NCBI GenBank assembly: GCA_017792425.1
Contig: CP051233.1
Location: 709,457 to 773,456 of the forward strand
Length of the DNA stretch: 64,000 bases
Direction of reading: 5' to 3'
Source: Thalassovita sp.
Lineage (GTDB): Bacteria; Pseudomonadota; Alphaproteobacteria; Rhodobacterales; Rhodobacteraceae
Each line of letters begins with the position of its first letter. The first letter of the stretch is position 1. The notes beneath the pieces were generated by a model that was not told the origin of the DNA, did not search any database, and saw only the letters and a list, made by a program, of their open reading frames with translations. The translations under genes were made by a program, and so were the position numbers. Below are positions 53,542 through 61,785 of this stretch, piece by piece.

Positions 53542-55059
53542 TCAGGCCTGTTCGCGCAGGGCGCTGAGGCGGAACGACACCGCCTCGGCCACGTGGTCAC
53601 GCTTTATCGCGTCGGATCCATCAAGGTCTGCAATTGTGCGCGCAACCCGCAACACCCGGTGATAGCCACGCGCGGATAGGCCGAACCGTTCCGCCACCTT
53701 GCCGATCAGCGCTTTCCCGGCGGGGTCAGGGGTGGCGACACGGTCCAGCAAAGCGCCTTCGATATCGGCGTTCAGGCGGGCGTCGGAGGTAGCGTCATAG
53801 CGGTCTGCCTGAATTGCGCGGGCGTGGGCAACGCGGTGGGCAATCTCGCCGGACGTATCGCCGCTGGCGGGCAAGTCCAGGTCGGAAAAAGCGACCGGAG
53901 GCACCTCTACCCGCAGATCGAAACGGTCCATCAGGGGGCCGCTGATCCGGCCCAGATAGTCTTCTCCACAGACCGGGGCGCGGGAACAGGCGCGGGCCGG
54001 GTCCGACATGTAGCCGCATTTACACGGGTTTGCCGCCGCGATCAGCATGAAGCGGCAAGGGTATTTCACATGGGCATTGGCGCGGGCGACCATGACCTCG
54101 CCGGTTTCGATCGGTTGGCGCAGGGTTTCCAGCACGGTGCGGGGAAACTCCGGGAATTCGTCCATGAACAGTACGCCATTATGGGCAAGGCTGATTTCGC
54201 CCGGTTTTGCGCCGCGCCCGCCGCCCACGATAGCCGCCATCGAGGCCGTGTGGTGCGGTTCGCGAAACGGGCGGGTACGGGAAATGCCCCCTTCGTCCAG
54301 CAGCCCCGCCAGCGAATGAATCATTGAGGTTTCCAACGCCTCTTGCGCGGTCAGGGGGGGCAGGATGCCGGGTAGGCGGGCGGCCAGCATGGATTTTCCC
54401 GATCCGGGCGTGCCCACCATCATCAAGTGATGCCGTCCGGCAGCGGCGATTTCCAGTGCGCGTTTCGCCCTTTCTTGGCCCTTGACGTCCCGCATGCAGC
54501 GACCTTTGGGGCCCTCGATCACCTCGCCGGGCTGGGCGGGGGGCAGGGGGCTTTGACCGGTGTAGTGGCGCACCACGTCTGCAAGGCCAGCCGCAGCGAT
54601 CACCTGACAGGCGCCGACCCATGCGGCCTCGGCCCCTGATGCTTTGGGGCACAGCAGCATCCGGTTGTCCTCGGCCGCGGCCATCGCGGCAGGAAGTGCG
54701 CCAATGACCGGAACAAGCGATCCGTCCAGCGACAGCTCTCCCAGGGCGGTGGTGCCTTCGGCGGCGTCCTTCGGGATGATTTCCAACGCTGCCAGCAGCG
54801 CCAGGGCGATCGGCAGGTCGAAATGGCTGCCCTCTTTGGGCAGGTCGGCGGGCGACAGGTTGATGGTAATCCGCTTCGAGGGCAGTGCGATGGCCAAGGA
54901 GGCCAAGGCCGTGCGGACGCGATCACGTGCTTCCGACACAGCCTTGTCCGGCAGGCCGACGATCGAGAAGGCCGGCATACCCGGCGTCACGGCGCATTGC
55001 ACCTCTACCGGGCGGGCGCTGACGCCTTCGAACGCGACGGTGTAGGCCCGTGCCACCAT
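53542..55059 (-). CDS. yifB: YifB/ComM family Mg chelatase-like AAA ATPase
   Basis: A 505-residue protein. An N-terminal Lon-protease-like fold (about 1-170; ITINLSPADLPKEGSHFDLPIALA) precedes the AAA domain with P-loop GTPGSGKSMLAARLPG, Walker B LFMDEFPEF, and a C-terminal helix bundle. The inserted Cys motif NPCKCGYMSDPARACSRAPVC is seen. ComM is a hexameric helicase that extends integration branches in natural transformation, so this gene may serve DNA uptake or repair. The start ATG 55059 (MVARAYTVAF) is family-like. Confidence 0.93.
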   Translation of the reverse strand: MVARAYTVAFEGVSARPVEVQCAVTPGMPAFSIVGLPDKAVSEARDRVRTALASLAIALPSKRITINLSPADLPKEGSHFDLPIALALLAALEIIPKDAAEGTTALGELSLDGSLVPVIGALPAAMAAAEDNRMLLCPKASGAEAAWVGACQVIAAAGLADVVRHYTGQSPLPPAQPGEVIEGPKGRCMRDVKGQERAKRALEIAAAGRHHLMMVGTPGSGKSMLAARLPGILPPLTAQEALETSMIHSLAGLLDEGGISRTRPFREPHHTASMAAIVGGGRGAKPGEISLAHNGVLFMDEFPEFPRTVLETLRQPIETGEVMVARANAHVKYPCRFMLIAAANPCKCGYMSDPARACSRAPVCGEDYLGRISGPLMDRFDLRVEVPPVAFSDLDLPASGDTSGEIAHRVAHARAIQADRYDATSDARLNADIEGALLDRVATPDPAGKALIGKVAERFGLSARGYHRVLRVARTIADLDGSDAIKRDHVAEAVSFRLSALREQA

Positions 55060-55125
55060 GCCTTTCCCCATTCCACCCAAGTTGACCGACGCTACCCTCG
55101 GGAAGGTTGATGAAAGGTTAACGGA

Positions 55126-55992
55126 TCACAGCAAAGCGGCAACCTGTGGCCATGCCAGCGGATCATGCACCGTCTTGTCGCGGCAGAACGGATTGCAGAA
55201 GCCAATCACGCGCCCGTCAATTTCCGCAAGATCTGTAACCGGTTTGCCGGAATAGGGGCAGGCGGCGTTTTCGGCTGTTCCCGTGTCAATGGCCCTGGCG
55301 GACAACGGTTGCGGACCCGGCCAGCGATGTTTTGGCAGGTCCAGGGCATAGGGTACCGGGTCGTAGGTCTTGGTCAGGCCCATCGCACGCCACCTGCGAA
55401 AGGCGGGGTCCGCCAGTGTGGTGTCCACATAGTCACGGGCCAGATCGCCCACCTGCAGCCCGTACCCTGCGATCCGGGCGGCGACCGGGGCATAGAACAC
55501 GTCTGCCAGCGAATAGGCCCCGAACAACCACGGACCATCTGCACCGTGACGCGTCCGGGCCAGCGTCCACAGGGTCTGCAGCCGATCCAGATCCGCCAGC
55601 ACGGCCGTGTTTGGCTGGAACCCCTTGTACTGGCACAGCAGCTGCATCGCACAATGTTCGCGCAACGCGTGGAACCCTGCGTGCATTTCCGCCGCCATCC
55701 AGCGGGCTAGCCCGCGCGCCGCAGGGTCTGCTGGCCACATCTGCGCATCTGGATGGTGCTCGTTCAGGGTTTCCGCCATGGCCAGGGTTTCGCCTATCAG
55801 CACACCGTCCGGTGTCCGCATCACCGGAACCAGCCGCGCGGGGGCCAGTTTGGCTATGTCCTGCTGCATCGTGCCATCGTACAGGCCGATCAAGTTGGAT
55901 TTGCAGGGGATGCCGAATTTTTCAAACATCAGCCAGCCGCGCAGCGACCAACTGGAAAAAGCTCTGTCCGCGATGAATAGCTCGTAACCCAT
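55126..55992 (-). CDS. Glutathione S-transferase with C-terminal Cys-rich tail
   Basis: A 288-residue protein. Residues 1-210 are GST: thioredoxin-like fold with SSWSLRGWL as the active-site Ser region, PVMRTPDG (cis-Pro), ETLAMAE, and a helical domain with SLADVFYAPVAARI. After a linker, residues about 250-280 hold CPYSGK..., then GFCNPFCRDK, a pattern like a TRASH/YHS metal-binding module. That tail is not part of the GST fold. Substrate unknown. ATG 55992 begins MGYELFIADR. Confidence 0.87.
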   Translation of the reverse strand: MGYELFIADRAFSSWSLRGWLMFEKFGIPCKSNLIGLYDGTMQQDIAKLAPARLVPVMRTPDGVLIGETLAMAETLNEHHPDAQMWPADPAARGLARWMAAEMHAGFHALREHCAMQLLCQYKGFQPNTAVLADLDRLQTLWTLARTRHGADGPWLFGAYSLADVFYAPVAARIAGYGLQVGDLARDYVDTTLADPAFRRWRAMGLTKTYDPVPYALDLPKHRWPGPQPLSARAIDTGTAENAACPYSGKPVTDLAEIDGRVIGFCNPFCRDKTVHDPLAWPQVAALL

Positions 55993-56070
55993 ACCGTTTC
56001 CTTTGAACTGTCTGCCAATGGTTAGGCTGACCACCAGCATCAGCAAAATGAATTGTTGTGGGTCACCTGT

Positions 56071-56643
56071 TCACGGAAGGTGATTTATCTGCCCTACGGA
56101 CCAGCGCCCGTTCTGCAATCGCAGTTCTGTCACCGAAAAATTGTCGATCTTGTGGGAAAACGTTTGCGAGGCATCCAGCCCAAGCGCGCGCTGCACCTGG
56201 GTAAGGATGACCCCGAAATGGGCGACCGCCACGAAATCGCGGGCGGGATGGGCTGCGATCAGCCGGGTGACGGCATCGTTTACCCGGCGGGTGACGTCGT
56301 TCCAGCTTTCGCCTTTGGGCGGTCGGGTGTCCCCTGGGGTTTCCCAATAGGCGCGGGCGTGGTCCTGGTCCTCAATTTCATAGAACCGCTTCATTTCCCA
56401 ATCGCCAAAGTTGATCTCTCGCAAGTCCGGGTCATGCGGCAGGCGCAGGCGCGGCCCGGCGATGGCGTCAGCGGTCGTGACCGCGCGAGACAAGTCCGAA
56501 GAGACCACCACCGCATCCGGGGGAAGATGCTGGTGCAGCCGATGGATTTGGCCCGTGTCGGACAGATCGGCGGGCAGGTCCGTCCAGCCCACCATCGCCT
56601 TTGCGTGGGTTGGGCCGTGGCGGACCCAGAAAAAGCGGGTCAT
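56071..56643 (-). CDS. cobC: Histidine phosphatase family protein, cobalamin-linked
   Basis: A 190-residue phosphoglycerate-mutase-type phosphatase. The catalytic WVRHGPTH is at the N-terminus, SSDLSRAVTTA follows, then the acid E in REINFGDWE and the second His in AVAHFGVI. Following cobU with a four-base overlap, it is likely alpha-ribazole phosphatase in B12 synthesis, although the fold alone would also fit another small phosphate ester. The symbol rests on position. Confidence 0.85.
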   Translation of the reverse strand: MTRFFWVRHGPTHAKAMVGWTDLPADLSDTGQIHRLHQHLPPDAVVVSSDLSRAVTTADAIAGPRLRLPHDPDLREINFGDWEMKRFYEIEDQDHARAYWETPGDTRPPKGESWNDVTRRVNDAVTRLIAAHPARDFVAVAHFGVILTQVQRALGLDASQTFSHKIDNFSVTELRLQNGRWSVGQINHLP

Positions 56644-57161
56644 GGCAGCCTTCCCTTCAGCGCCAGCGGAAGCCCCGCCATGACCGCCACAACCAATCCT
56701 GCCTGCGTGGCAAGTTTCTGGTTCAGCGCGCCTTGGGCATCCCGGAACCGGCGGGCCAGCGCGTTTTCAGGAACCACGGACATGCCGACCTCGTTAGAAA
56801 CCACGACAACGGGGGCCTTGCAGGTGTCCAGTGCGGCCAAAAAGCGTTCTTCCTCGGCCATCAGGTCCGAGTCTTCCAGCAGGTGGTTTGACAGCCACAT
56901 GGTGGCGCAATCCAGCAGAACCACCTGATCGGACCGGGCCTGTGCAAGTGCCGCCGCGACGTCCAACGGTGCCTCTATCGTGGTCCAGCCGTCGCCGCGC
57001 TGATCGCGGTGGCGGGCCACCTTCTGGCGCATTTCGTCGTCCCAAGTCCTTGCCGTTGCAAGATAAACCCGGTCATCACATGCGTTGCGCACCAGGGTTT
57101 CTGCCCACAGGGATTTGCCCGACCCCGCCCCGCCCAGCACCAGCGTCAGCTTATCAAGCAT
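56640..57161 (-). CDS. cobU: Adenosylcobinamide kinase / phosphate guanylyltransferase
   Basis: A 173-residue bifunctional enzyme of the CobU/CobP family. P-loop VLGGAGSGKSLWAE, then YLATARTWDDEMRQKVARH (with the nucleotide-binding Arg/His), LLDCATMWLSN and VVSNEVGMSVVPENALAR are all signature pieces. It phosphorylates adenosylcobinamide and transfers GMP. ATG 57161 gives the family start MLDKLTLVLGG; the ribosome site is weak (CAGAAG). No B12 riboswitch is visible upstream. First of cobU-cobC. Confidence 0.95.
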   Translation of the reverse strand: MLDKLTLVLGGAGSGKSLWAETLVRNACDDRVYLATARTWDDEMRQKVARHRDQRGDGWTTIEAPLDVAAALAQARSDQVVLLDCATMWLSNHLLEDSDLMAEEERFLAALDTCKAPVVVVSNEVGMSVVPENALARRFRDAQGALNQKLATQAGLVVAVMAGLPLALKGRLP

Positions 57162-57179
57162 CTTCTGTACACCTTTTTG

Positions 57180-57209
57180 TGATCCTCTCTGCCTTGTCGT
57201 GCGTAACAT
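57180..57209 (+). promoter_or_regulatory. RpoE (ECF)-type promoter of rpoH
   Basis: TGATCC, 18 bp, TAACAT stands 64 bases before the rpoH start codon. This matches the TGATCC-N18-TAA type used by the RpoE-ChrR system of Rhodobacter. It also overlaps the 5' end region of cobU on the other strand. Confidence 0.65.
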
Positions 57210-57272
57210 TACGTGTCCAAATCATAAAGAGGGACCGACGTGCTGCCCATGTGCCCAACCCGGGGGAAGAAA

Positions 57273-58151
57273 ATGGCTCTTGATCTTCCGAACGATATGT
57301 CGCTTTCGCGCGCCGCGATGAAGGCGGAACTGCTGGATGCCGAAACCGAGCTTCGGCTGGCCTATGCCTGGCGCGACCAGCGAGACGAGGCTGCGCTGCA
57401 CCGCCTGATAACAGCCTATATGCGGTTGGCGATTTCGATGGCCGCCAAGTACAAGCGATATGGCGCGCCGATGAACGACCTGATCCAAGAAGCAGGGCTG
57501 GGCCTGATGAAGGCGGCGGACAAATTCGACCCGGATCGCGGCGTCCGGTTTTCCACCTATGCCGTCTGGTGGATCAAGGCCAGCATTCAGGACTATGTGA
57601 TGCGGAACTGGTCCATGGTGCGGACGGGGTCCACCTCATCCCAGAAATCGCTGTTCTTCAACCTGCGCCGCGTGCAGGCGCGGCTTGAACGAGAGGCGCT
57701 GTCACGCGGCGAGGAATTGGACCGCCACCAGATGCGCCACATGATCTCGACCGAGATCGGGGTGCCGCTGCATGATGTCGAGATGATGGAAGGCCGACTG
57801 TCGGGGGGGGATTTTTCACTGAACGCCACCCAATCCTCGGACGAGGAAGGGCGCGAATGGATCGACACGCTGGAGGATGACAGCGCCCAGCCCGCCGAAA
57901 TCGTAGAGGAACGTCACGACCGCGAGGCCCTGCGCGGTTGGCTGATCGAGGCAATCGGTTCCCTGAACGAACGCGAACAGTTCATTGTGCGCGAAAGAAA
58001 GCTGCGCGAACCGCCCCGAACGCTGGAATCGCTGGGTGAAGAATTGCACCTTTCCAAGGAACGTGTCCGGCAGTTGGAAGCGGCTGCGTTTGCCAAGATG
58101 CGAAAACAGCTTGAAGCGCGCTCGGATGAGGTGCACGAACTGTTGTCATGA
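57273..58151 (+). CDS. rpoH: RNA polymerase sigma factor RpoH (RpoHII-like)
   Basis: A 292-residue sigma-32-type factor. Region 2 has LIQEAGLGLMKAADKFDPDRGVRFSTYAVWWIKA, split here as one family block, the RpoH box is QKSLFFNLR (about 124-132), and region 4 has LGEELHLSKERVRQLE. It directs heat- or oxidative-stress genes. Upstream RpoE-type elements and the box wording suggest the RpoHII subtype, which in Rhodobacter is under RpoE. ATG 57273 follows GGGGGAAGA. It overlaps the ChaN-like gene by four bases. Confidence 0.93.
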   Translation: MALDLPNDMSLSRAAMKAELLDAETELRLAYAWRDQRDEAALHRLITAYMRLAISMAAKYKRYGAPMNDLIQEAGLGLMKAADKFDPDRGVRFSTYAVWWIKASIQDYVMRNWSMVRTGSTSSQKSLFFNLRRVQARLEREALSRGEELDRHQMRHMISTEIGVPLHDVEMMEGRLSGGDFSLNATQSSDEEGREWIDTLEDDSAQPAEIVEERHDREALRGWLIEAIGSLNEREQFIVRERKLREPPRTLESLGEELHLSKERVRQLEAAAFAKMRKQLEARSDEVHELLS

Positions 58152-58942
58152 AAATGGCAATTCTCTTGGTGGCCGCCCTTTTCGGGGCGGCTCAGGCCTG
58201 TGCGCAGGAAATCCCGGCGGGTATGCGGAATGCGCAGATCGTTTATCTGGGCGAGGTTCACGACAACCCGGTGCACCATGAACGACAGGCCGGGTTCGTG
58301 TCAGCGGTGAACCCGGCGGCGCTGGTGTTCGAGATGCTGACGGACGATCAAGCAGCGCAGGCCAACACGCAATCACGATCGGATCGGCAGGCGTTGGAAA
58401 CGGCGCTGGACTGGCAAAACTTTGGCTGGCCGGATTTCGGGAAGTATCACCCGCTGTTTGCCGCAGTCCCGCAGGCCAAAATCTATGGTGCTGCTGTCCC
58501 CAGAGAGATTGCCCGACAGGCGATGAAGGACGGCATAGCGCACTGGTTCGGCCCCGAGGCCGCGACCTTTGGTCTGACCACGAACCTGCCGGATACCCAG
58601 CAGACAGAGAGGGAAGCGTTGCAAATGGCGGCACATTGCGATGCCCTGCCTCAGTCCATGCTGCCTGTGATGGTTGACCTTCAGCGTCTGCGTGACGCTG
58701 TTCTGGCGCGGTCAGCCCTGCGCGCACTGGATGAAACGGGTGGACCGGTCATCGTCATCACCGGCAATGGCCATGCGCGCAAGGATTGGGGCGCGCCGTC
58801 CTATGTCGCGGCGCTGCGCCCGGAAGTGTCCCAGTATGCGCTTGGCCAATCCGAAGATGACGAAACGCCTGACCCGGCCTTTGATCTGATCCTGTCCGCC
58901 CCCGCCGCAGAACGCGAAGATCCTTGCGCCGCCTTTCGGTAA
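58148..58942 (+). CDS. ChaN family exported haem-binding-type protein
   Basis: A 264-residue exported protein. A signal peptide (about 1-19, ACA-QE) precedes a ChaN/EreA-like domain: LGEVHDNPVHHE, LVFEMLTDDQ, and GNGHARKDWG. In Campylobacter ChaN binds haem; elsewhere the function is unclear. It starts four bases before the end of rpoH (ATGA), so it belongs to the stress-sigma transcript, an arrangement seen in several Rhodobacteraceae (recalled, not checked). Confidence 0.85.
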   Translation: MKMAILLVAALFGAAQACAQEIPAGMRNAQIVYLGEVHDNPVHHERQAGFVSAVNPAALVFEMLTDDQAAQANTQSRSDRQALETALDWQNFGWPDFGKYHPLFAAVPQAKIYGAAVPREIARQAMKDGIAHWFGPEAATFGLTTNLPDTQQTEREALQMAAHCDALPQSMLPVMVDLQRLRDAVLARSALRALDETGGPVIVITGNGHARKDWGAPSYVAALRPEVSQYALGQSEDDETPDPAFDLILSAPAAEREDPCAAFR

Positions 58943-59005
58943 GCGGTCTTGTCAGTGCCGCCGCATGTGCCTAGTGTCGGCCCGATCCATCCAAGGGGGC
59001 AGCGC

Positions 59006-60202
59006 ATGCTGGCGAACAAGCGTATCCTGTTGATCATCGGCGGCGGCATCGCGGCCTACAAGACGCCTGACCTGATCCGCCGCCTGCGGGAACGCGGCGC
59101 CAGCGTGACTCCGGTGCTTACCCGCGCGGGGGCGGAATTCGTGACCCCGCTGACCGTGGCTGCCGTCGCCGGAGAGAAAGCCTATACCCATCTGTTCGAC
59201 CTGACCGACGAGGCAGAGATGGGGCATATCCAGCTGTCCCGCGTCGCCGACCTGGTGGTTGTCGCGCCTGCAACCGCCGACCTGATGGCCAAGATGGCTG
59301 GGGGGCATGCGGATGATCTGGCCTCGACTTTGCTGATGGCGACGGACACGCCAGTGATGATCGCCCCGGCGATGAATGTCCGTATGTGGGAACACCCGGC
59401 CACCCAGCGCAACCTGCAAGTGCTGAAGGCCGATGGTATCGCCGTGATTGGCCCGAACGAGGGCGACATGGCCTGTGGCGAATACGGCCCCGGCCGTATG
59501 TCGGAACCGCTGGAGATTGTCGCCGCCGCAGAGGCCGCGCTGACGGATGGGCCGCTGAAGGGCAAGCGGGTGATCGTCACCTCTGGCCCGACCCAGGAAC
59601 CGATTGACCCGGTGCGCTATATCTCGAACCGGTCGTCCGGGGCGCAGGGCACCGCGATCGGACAGGCGCTGGCCGCGCTTGGCGCAGAGGTTGTTTTCAT
59701 CACCGGCCCCGCCGACGTGCCCCCGCCATCCGGCGTGCAGGTGGTGCGGATCGAAACGGCGCAACAGATGCTGGAGGCCGTTCAGGCAGCCTTGCCTGCC
59801 GACGCCGCGGTTTTCGCAGCCGCAGTGGCCGACTGGCGGGCGGCGCAGGTGGCCGGTTCGAAAATGAAGAAGGTCAAAGGCGCCCTGCCGACCCTGAGTT
59901 TCGCCGAGAACCCGGATATCCTGGCAACGATCAGCCAGATGGCCAAGGGGCGGCCCGGTCTGGTCGTCGGCTTTGCCGCGGAAACCGATGACGTGATCAC
60001 CAACGCCACCGCCAAGCGCCAGCGCAAGGGGTGCGACTGGATCGTGGCCAATGATGTTTCGCCGGGGACAGGAACCTTTGGCGGGGCAGACAACACCGTG
60101 CATCTGATTTCCGATCAGGGGGTCGAGGATTGGCCGCGCATGGGCAAGGACGAGGTGGCGCGGAAACTGGCGCTGCGGATAGCGGATGCGCTGGACAGGT
60201 AG
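59006..60202 (+). CDS. coaBC: Bifunctional phosphopantothenoylcysteine decarboxylase / synthetase
   Basis: A 398-residue two-domain CoA enzyme. The N-terminal flavin-dependent decarboxylase (about 1-185) has GGGIAAYKTPDLIRRL, the catalytic-type APAMNVRMWEHPA and the GEYGPGRM loop. The C-terminal CTP-using synthetase (about 190-398) has TSGPTQEPIDPVRYISNRSSG, AAVADWRA, and KMKK. It acts after pantothenate kinase in CoA synthesis. ATG 59006 follows AAGGGGG; the longer frame adds 19 unrelated residues. It is followed by dut. Confidence 0.95.
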   Translation: MLANKRILLIIGGGIAAYKTPDLIRRLRERGASVTPVLTRAGAEFVTPLTVAAVAGEKAYTHLFDLTDEAEMGHIQLSRVADLVVVAPATADLMAKMAGGHADDLASTLLMATDTPVMIAPAMNVRMWEHPATQRNLQVLKADGIAVIGPNEGDMACGEYGPGRMSEPLEIVAAAEAALTDGPLKGKRVIVTSGPTQEPIDPVRYISNRSSGAQGTAIGQALAALGAEVVFITGPADVPPPSGVQVVRIETAQQMLEAVQAALPADAAVFAAAVADWRAAQVAGSKMKKVKGALPTLSFAENPDILATISQMAKGRPGLVVGFAAETDDVITNATAKRQRKGCDWIVANDVSPGTGTFGGADNTVHLISDQGVEDWPRMGKDEVARKLALRIADALDR

Positions 60203-60207
60203 GGCAG

Positions 60208-60240
60208 TCGCCTTCGGCGAGAGTATTTGGGCAAGATGAA
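60208..60240 (+). repeat. Gene-end element between coaBC and dut
   Basis: Short hairpin TCGCC, TTC, GGCGA (60208-60220), directly followed by GAGTATTTGG and GCAAGATGAA (60221-60240). The tightest copy of the dispersed element; it lies in the 53-base gap before dut. Confidence 0.65.
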
Positions 60241-60255
60241 AGGGATTGGTGGCCA

Positions 60256-60720
60256 ATGGTGACGGTTGCGCTGCAATGGACAGGCGGGGCGGATCGCGAA
60301 CTACCGTTGCCCGCGTATGAAACGCCCGGCGCGGCCGGGGCTGATCTGCGCGCCAATTTCGATACTGAACAGCGTGTTGACGGGGTGACCCTGTCGCCCG
60401 GCGCGCGCGCATTGATCCCGACAGGGCTGCGGCTGGAAATCCCGCTGGGCTATGAGGTGCAGATCCGTCCCCGTTCCGGGCTGGCCTTGAAACATGGGAT
60501 CACCCTGCCGAATGCCCCAGGCACCATCGACAGCGACTATCGCGGACCGTTGGGCGTGATCGTGATGAATGCCGGGCAGGAACCGTTTCACATCCAGCAC
60601 GGCGATCGGATTGCCCAGATGATCGTGGCCCCGGTGATTCAGGCTGGTTTTGAAATGGCAGACGAATTGACTGAAACCGCCCGGGGTGAAGGCGGGTTCG
60701 GGTCCACCGGGCGCGGTTGA
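60256..60720 (+). CDS. dut: dUTP diphosphatase
   Basis: A 154-residue trimeric dUTPase that hydrolyses dUTP to dUMP. The five motifs are present in order: AAGADLRA, PRSGLALKHGI, NAPGTIDSDYRG, GDRIAQMI and the C-terminal Gly-rich GEGGFGSTGRG. ATG 60256 lies ahead of VTVALQWTGG. It overlaps the ThiF-like gene by four bases. Confidence 0.96.
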   Translation: MVTVALQWTGGADRELPLPAYETPGAAGADLRANFDTEQRVDGVTLSPGARALIPTGLRLEIPLGYEVQIRPRSGLALKHGITLPNAPGTIDSDYRGPLGVIVMNAGQEPFHIQHGDRIAQMIVAPVIQAGFEMADELTETARGEGGFGSTGRG

Positions 60721-61763
60721 TGACGCTGGTCCTGTTCCTGGCGGTGACCCTCTGGGGCATCGGAATGGTGCTGAAGGCGCCGCTGCGCGCGCGGCTGGTG
60801 ATGCTGGCGGTGCTATGGCTGGCCGTGGTCGGGTTGCACCTTGTCCTGCCAGACACGCATTCGCTGCGCCAGGAAACCGGCGGCAGCGCCGCGCCGTGGT
60901 TGCTGCTGGGGGGCGGTGTGGCCTTGGTGTTGGTCTATCGTTCCGGGCTGGACTGGCTGCGCAGACGCGCCCGCCCGCAGGTGGGGCCAGAAGCGACAGG
61001 CACATTTTCCGACACTGAACTGAACCGCTATGCCCGTCACATCGTGCTGAGAGAGATCGGTGGCAAGGGGCAGAAAAAACTGAAAAACGCCAAAGTGCTG
61101 GTGATTGGCGCGGGCGGGCTGGGGTCGCCCGCCCTGCTGTACCTAGCGGCTGCGGGGGTAGGCACCATTGGGGTGATCGACGATGACGAGGTGGACAATT
61201 CCAACCTGCAGCGGCAAGTAATTCACACGGATGCGGCGATCGGAATGCCCAAGGTATTTTCTGCCCAGAAAACGATGGAGGCGCAGAACCCGTATGTACA
61301 GGTACGCCCCTACAATCGCCGTCTGACGCCGGAACTGGCGGCTAACCTGTTTGCCGAATATGATCTGATCCTGGACGGGACGGACAACTTCGCCACCCGC
61401 TACCTGTCCAATTCCGTTGCGGTGGCGCAAGGCAAGCCACTGATTTCAGGCGCTCTATCCCAATGGGAGGGGCAGATCAGCGTGTTCGACCCCACCAATG
61501 GCGCGCCCTGCTACCAATGTATTTTCCCAGAGGCCCCGGCACCCGGCCTGGCCCCGTCCTGTTCCGAGGCAGGGGTGATCGGCCCGTTGCCCGGCGTGAT
61601 TGGCGCAATGATGGCCGTTGAGGTGATCAAGCTGATCACAGGCGCCGGAGCGGCGTTGCGTGGAGAAATGCTGATCTATGACGCCCTCTGGGGTGAAACC
61701 CGCAAAATCGCGTTGAAAAGCCGCCCGGATTGCCCGGTTTGCGGCGATCTCACCCGATCCTGA
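60717..61763 (+). CDS. ThiF/MoeB family adenylyltransferase with N-terminal membrane segment
   Basis: A 348-residue E1-like enzyme. Residues about 1-85 contain two or three hydrophobic helices (5-20, 27-45, 60-77). The ThiF fold follows: GAGGLGSPALLYLAAAGVG (nucleotide loop), DDDEVDNSNLQRQVIH, DGTDNFATRYL, zinc CxxC pairs CYQC and CPVC, and CSEAGVIGPLPG with a likely catalytic Cys. It would adenylate the C-terminus of MoaD or ThiS for sulfur transfer. The membrane anchor is unusual for MoeB. Overlaps dut. Confidence 0.9.
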   Translation: MMTLVLFLAVTLWGIGMVLKAPLRARLVMLAVLWLAVVGLHLVLPDTHSLRQETGGSAAPWLLLGGGVALVLVYRSGLDWLRRRARPQVGPEATGTFSDTELNRYARHIVLREIGGKGQKKLKNAKVLVIGAGGLGSPALLYLAAAGVGTIGVIDDDEVDNSNLQRQVIHTDAAIGMPKVFSAQKTMEAQNPYVQVRPYNRRLTPELAANLFAEYDLILDGTDNFATRYLSNSVAVAQGKPLISGALSQWEGQISVFDPTNGAPCYQCIFPEAPAPGLAPSCSEAGVIGPLPGVIGAMMAVEVIKLITGAGAALRGEMLIYDALWGETRKIALKSRPDCPVCGDLTRS

Positions 61764-61785
61764 CCTGCCCGAAAAGAGGCCCGAC

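Noticed and set aside
57162..57272. Cobalamin riboswitch before cobU
   Set aside because: The gap is only about 110 bases and no B12-box-like sequence is present.
58952..60412. 486-codon minus-strand frame
   Set aside because: It is antisense to coaBC and the start of dut; its composition is that of a shadow frame.
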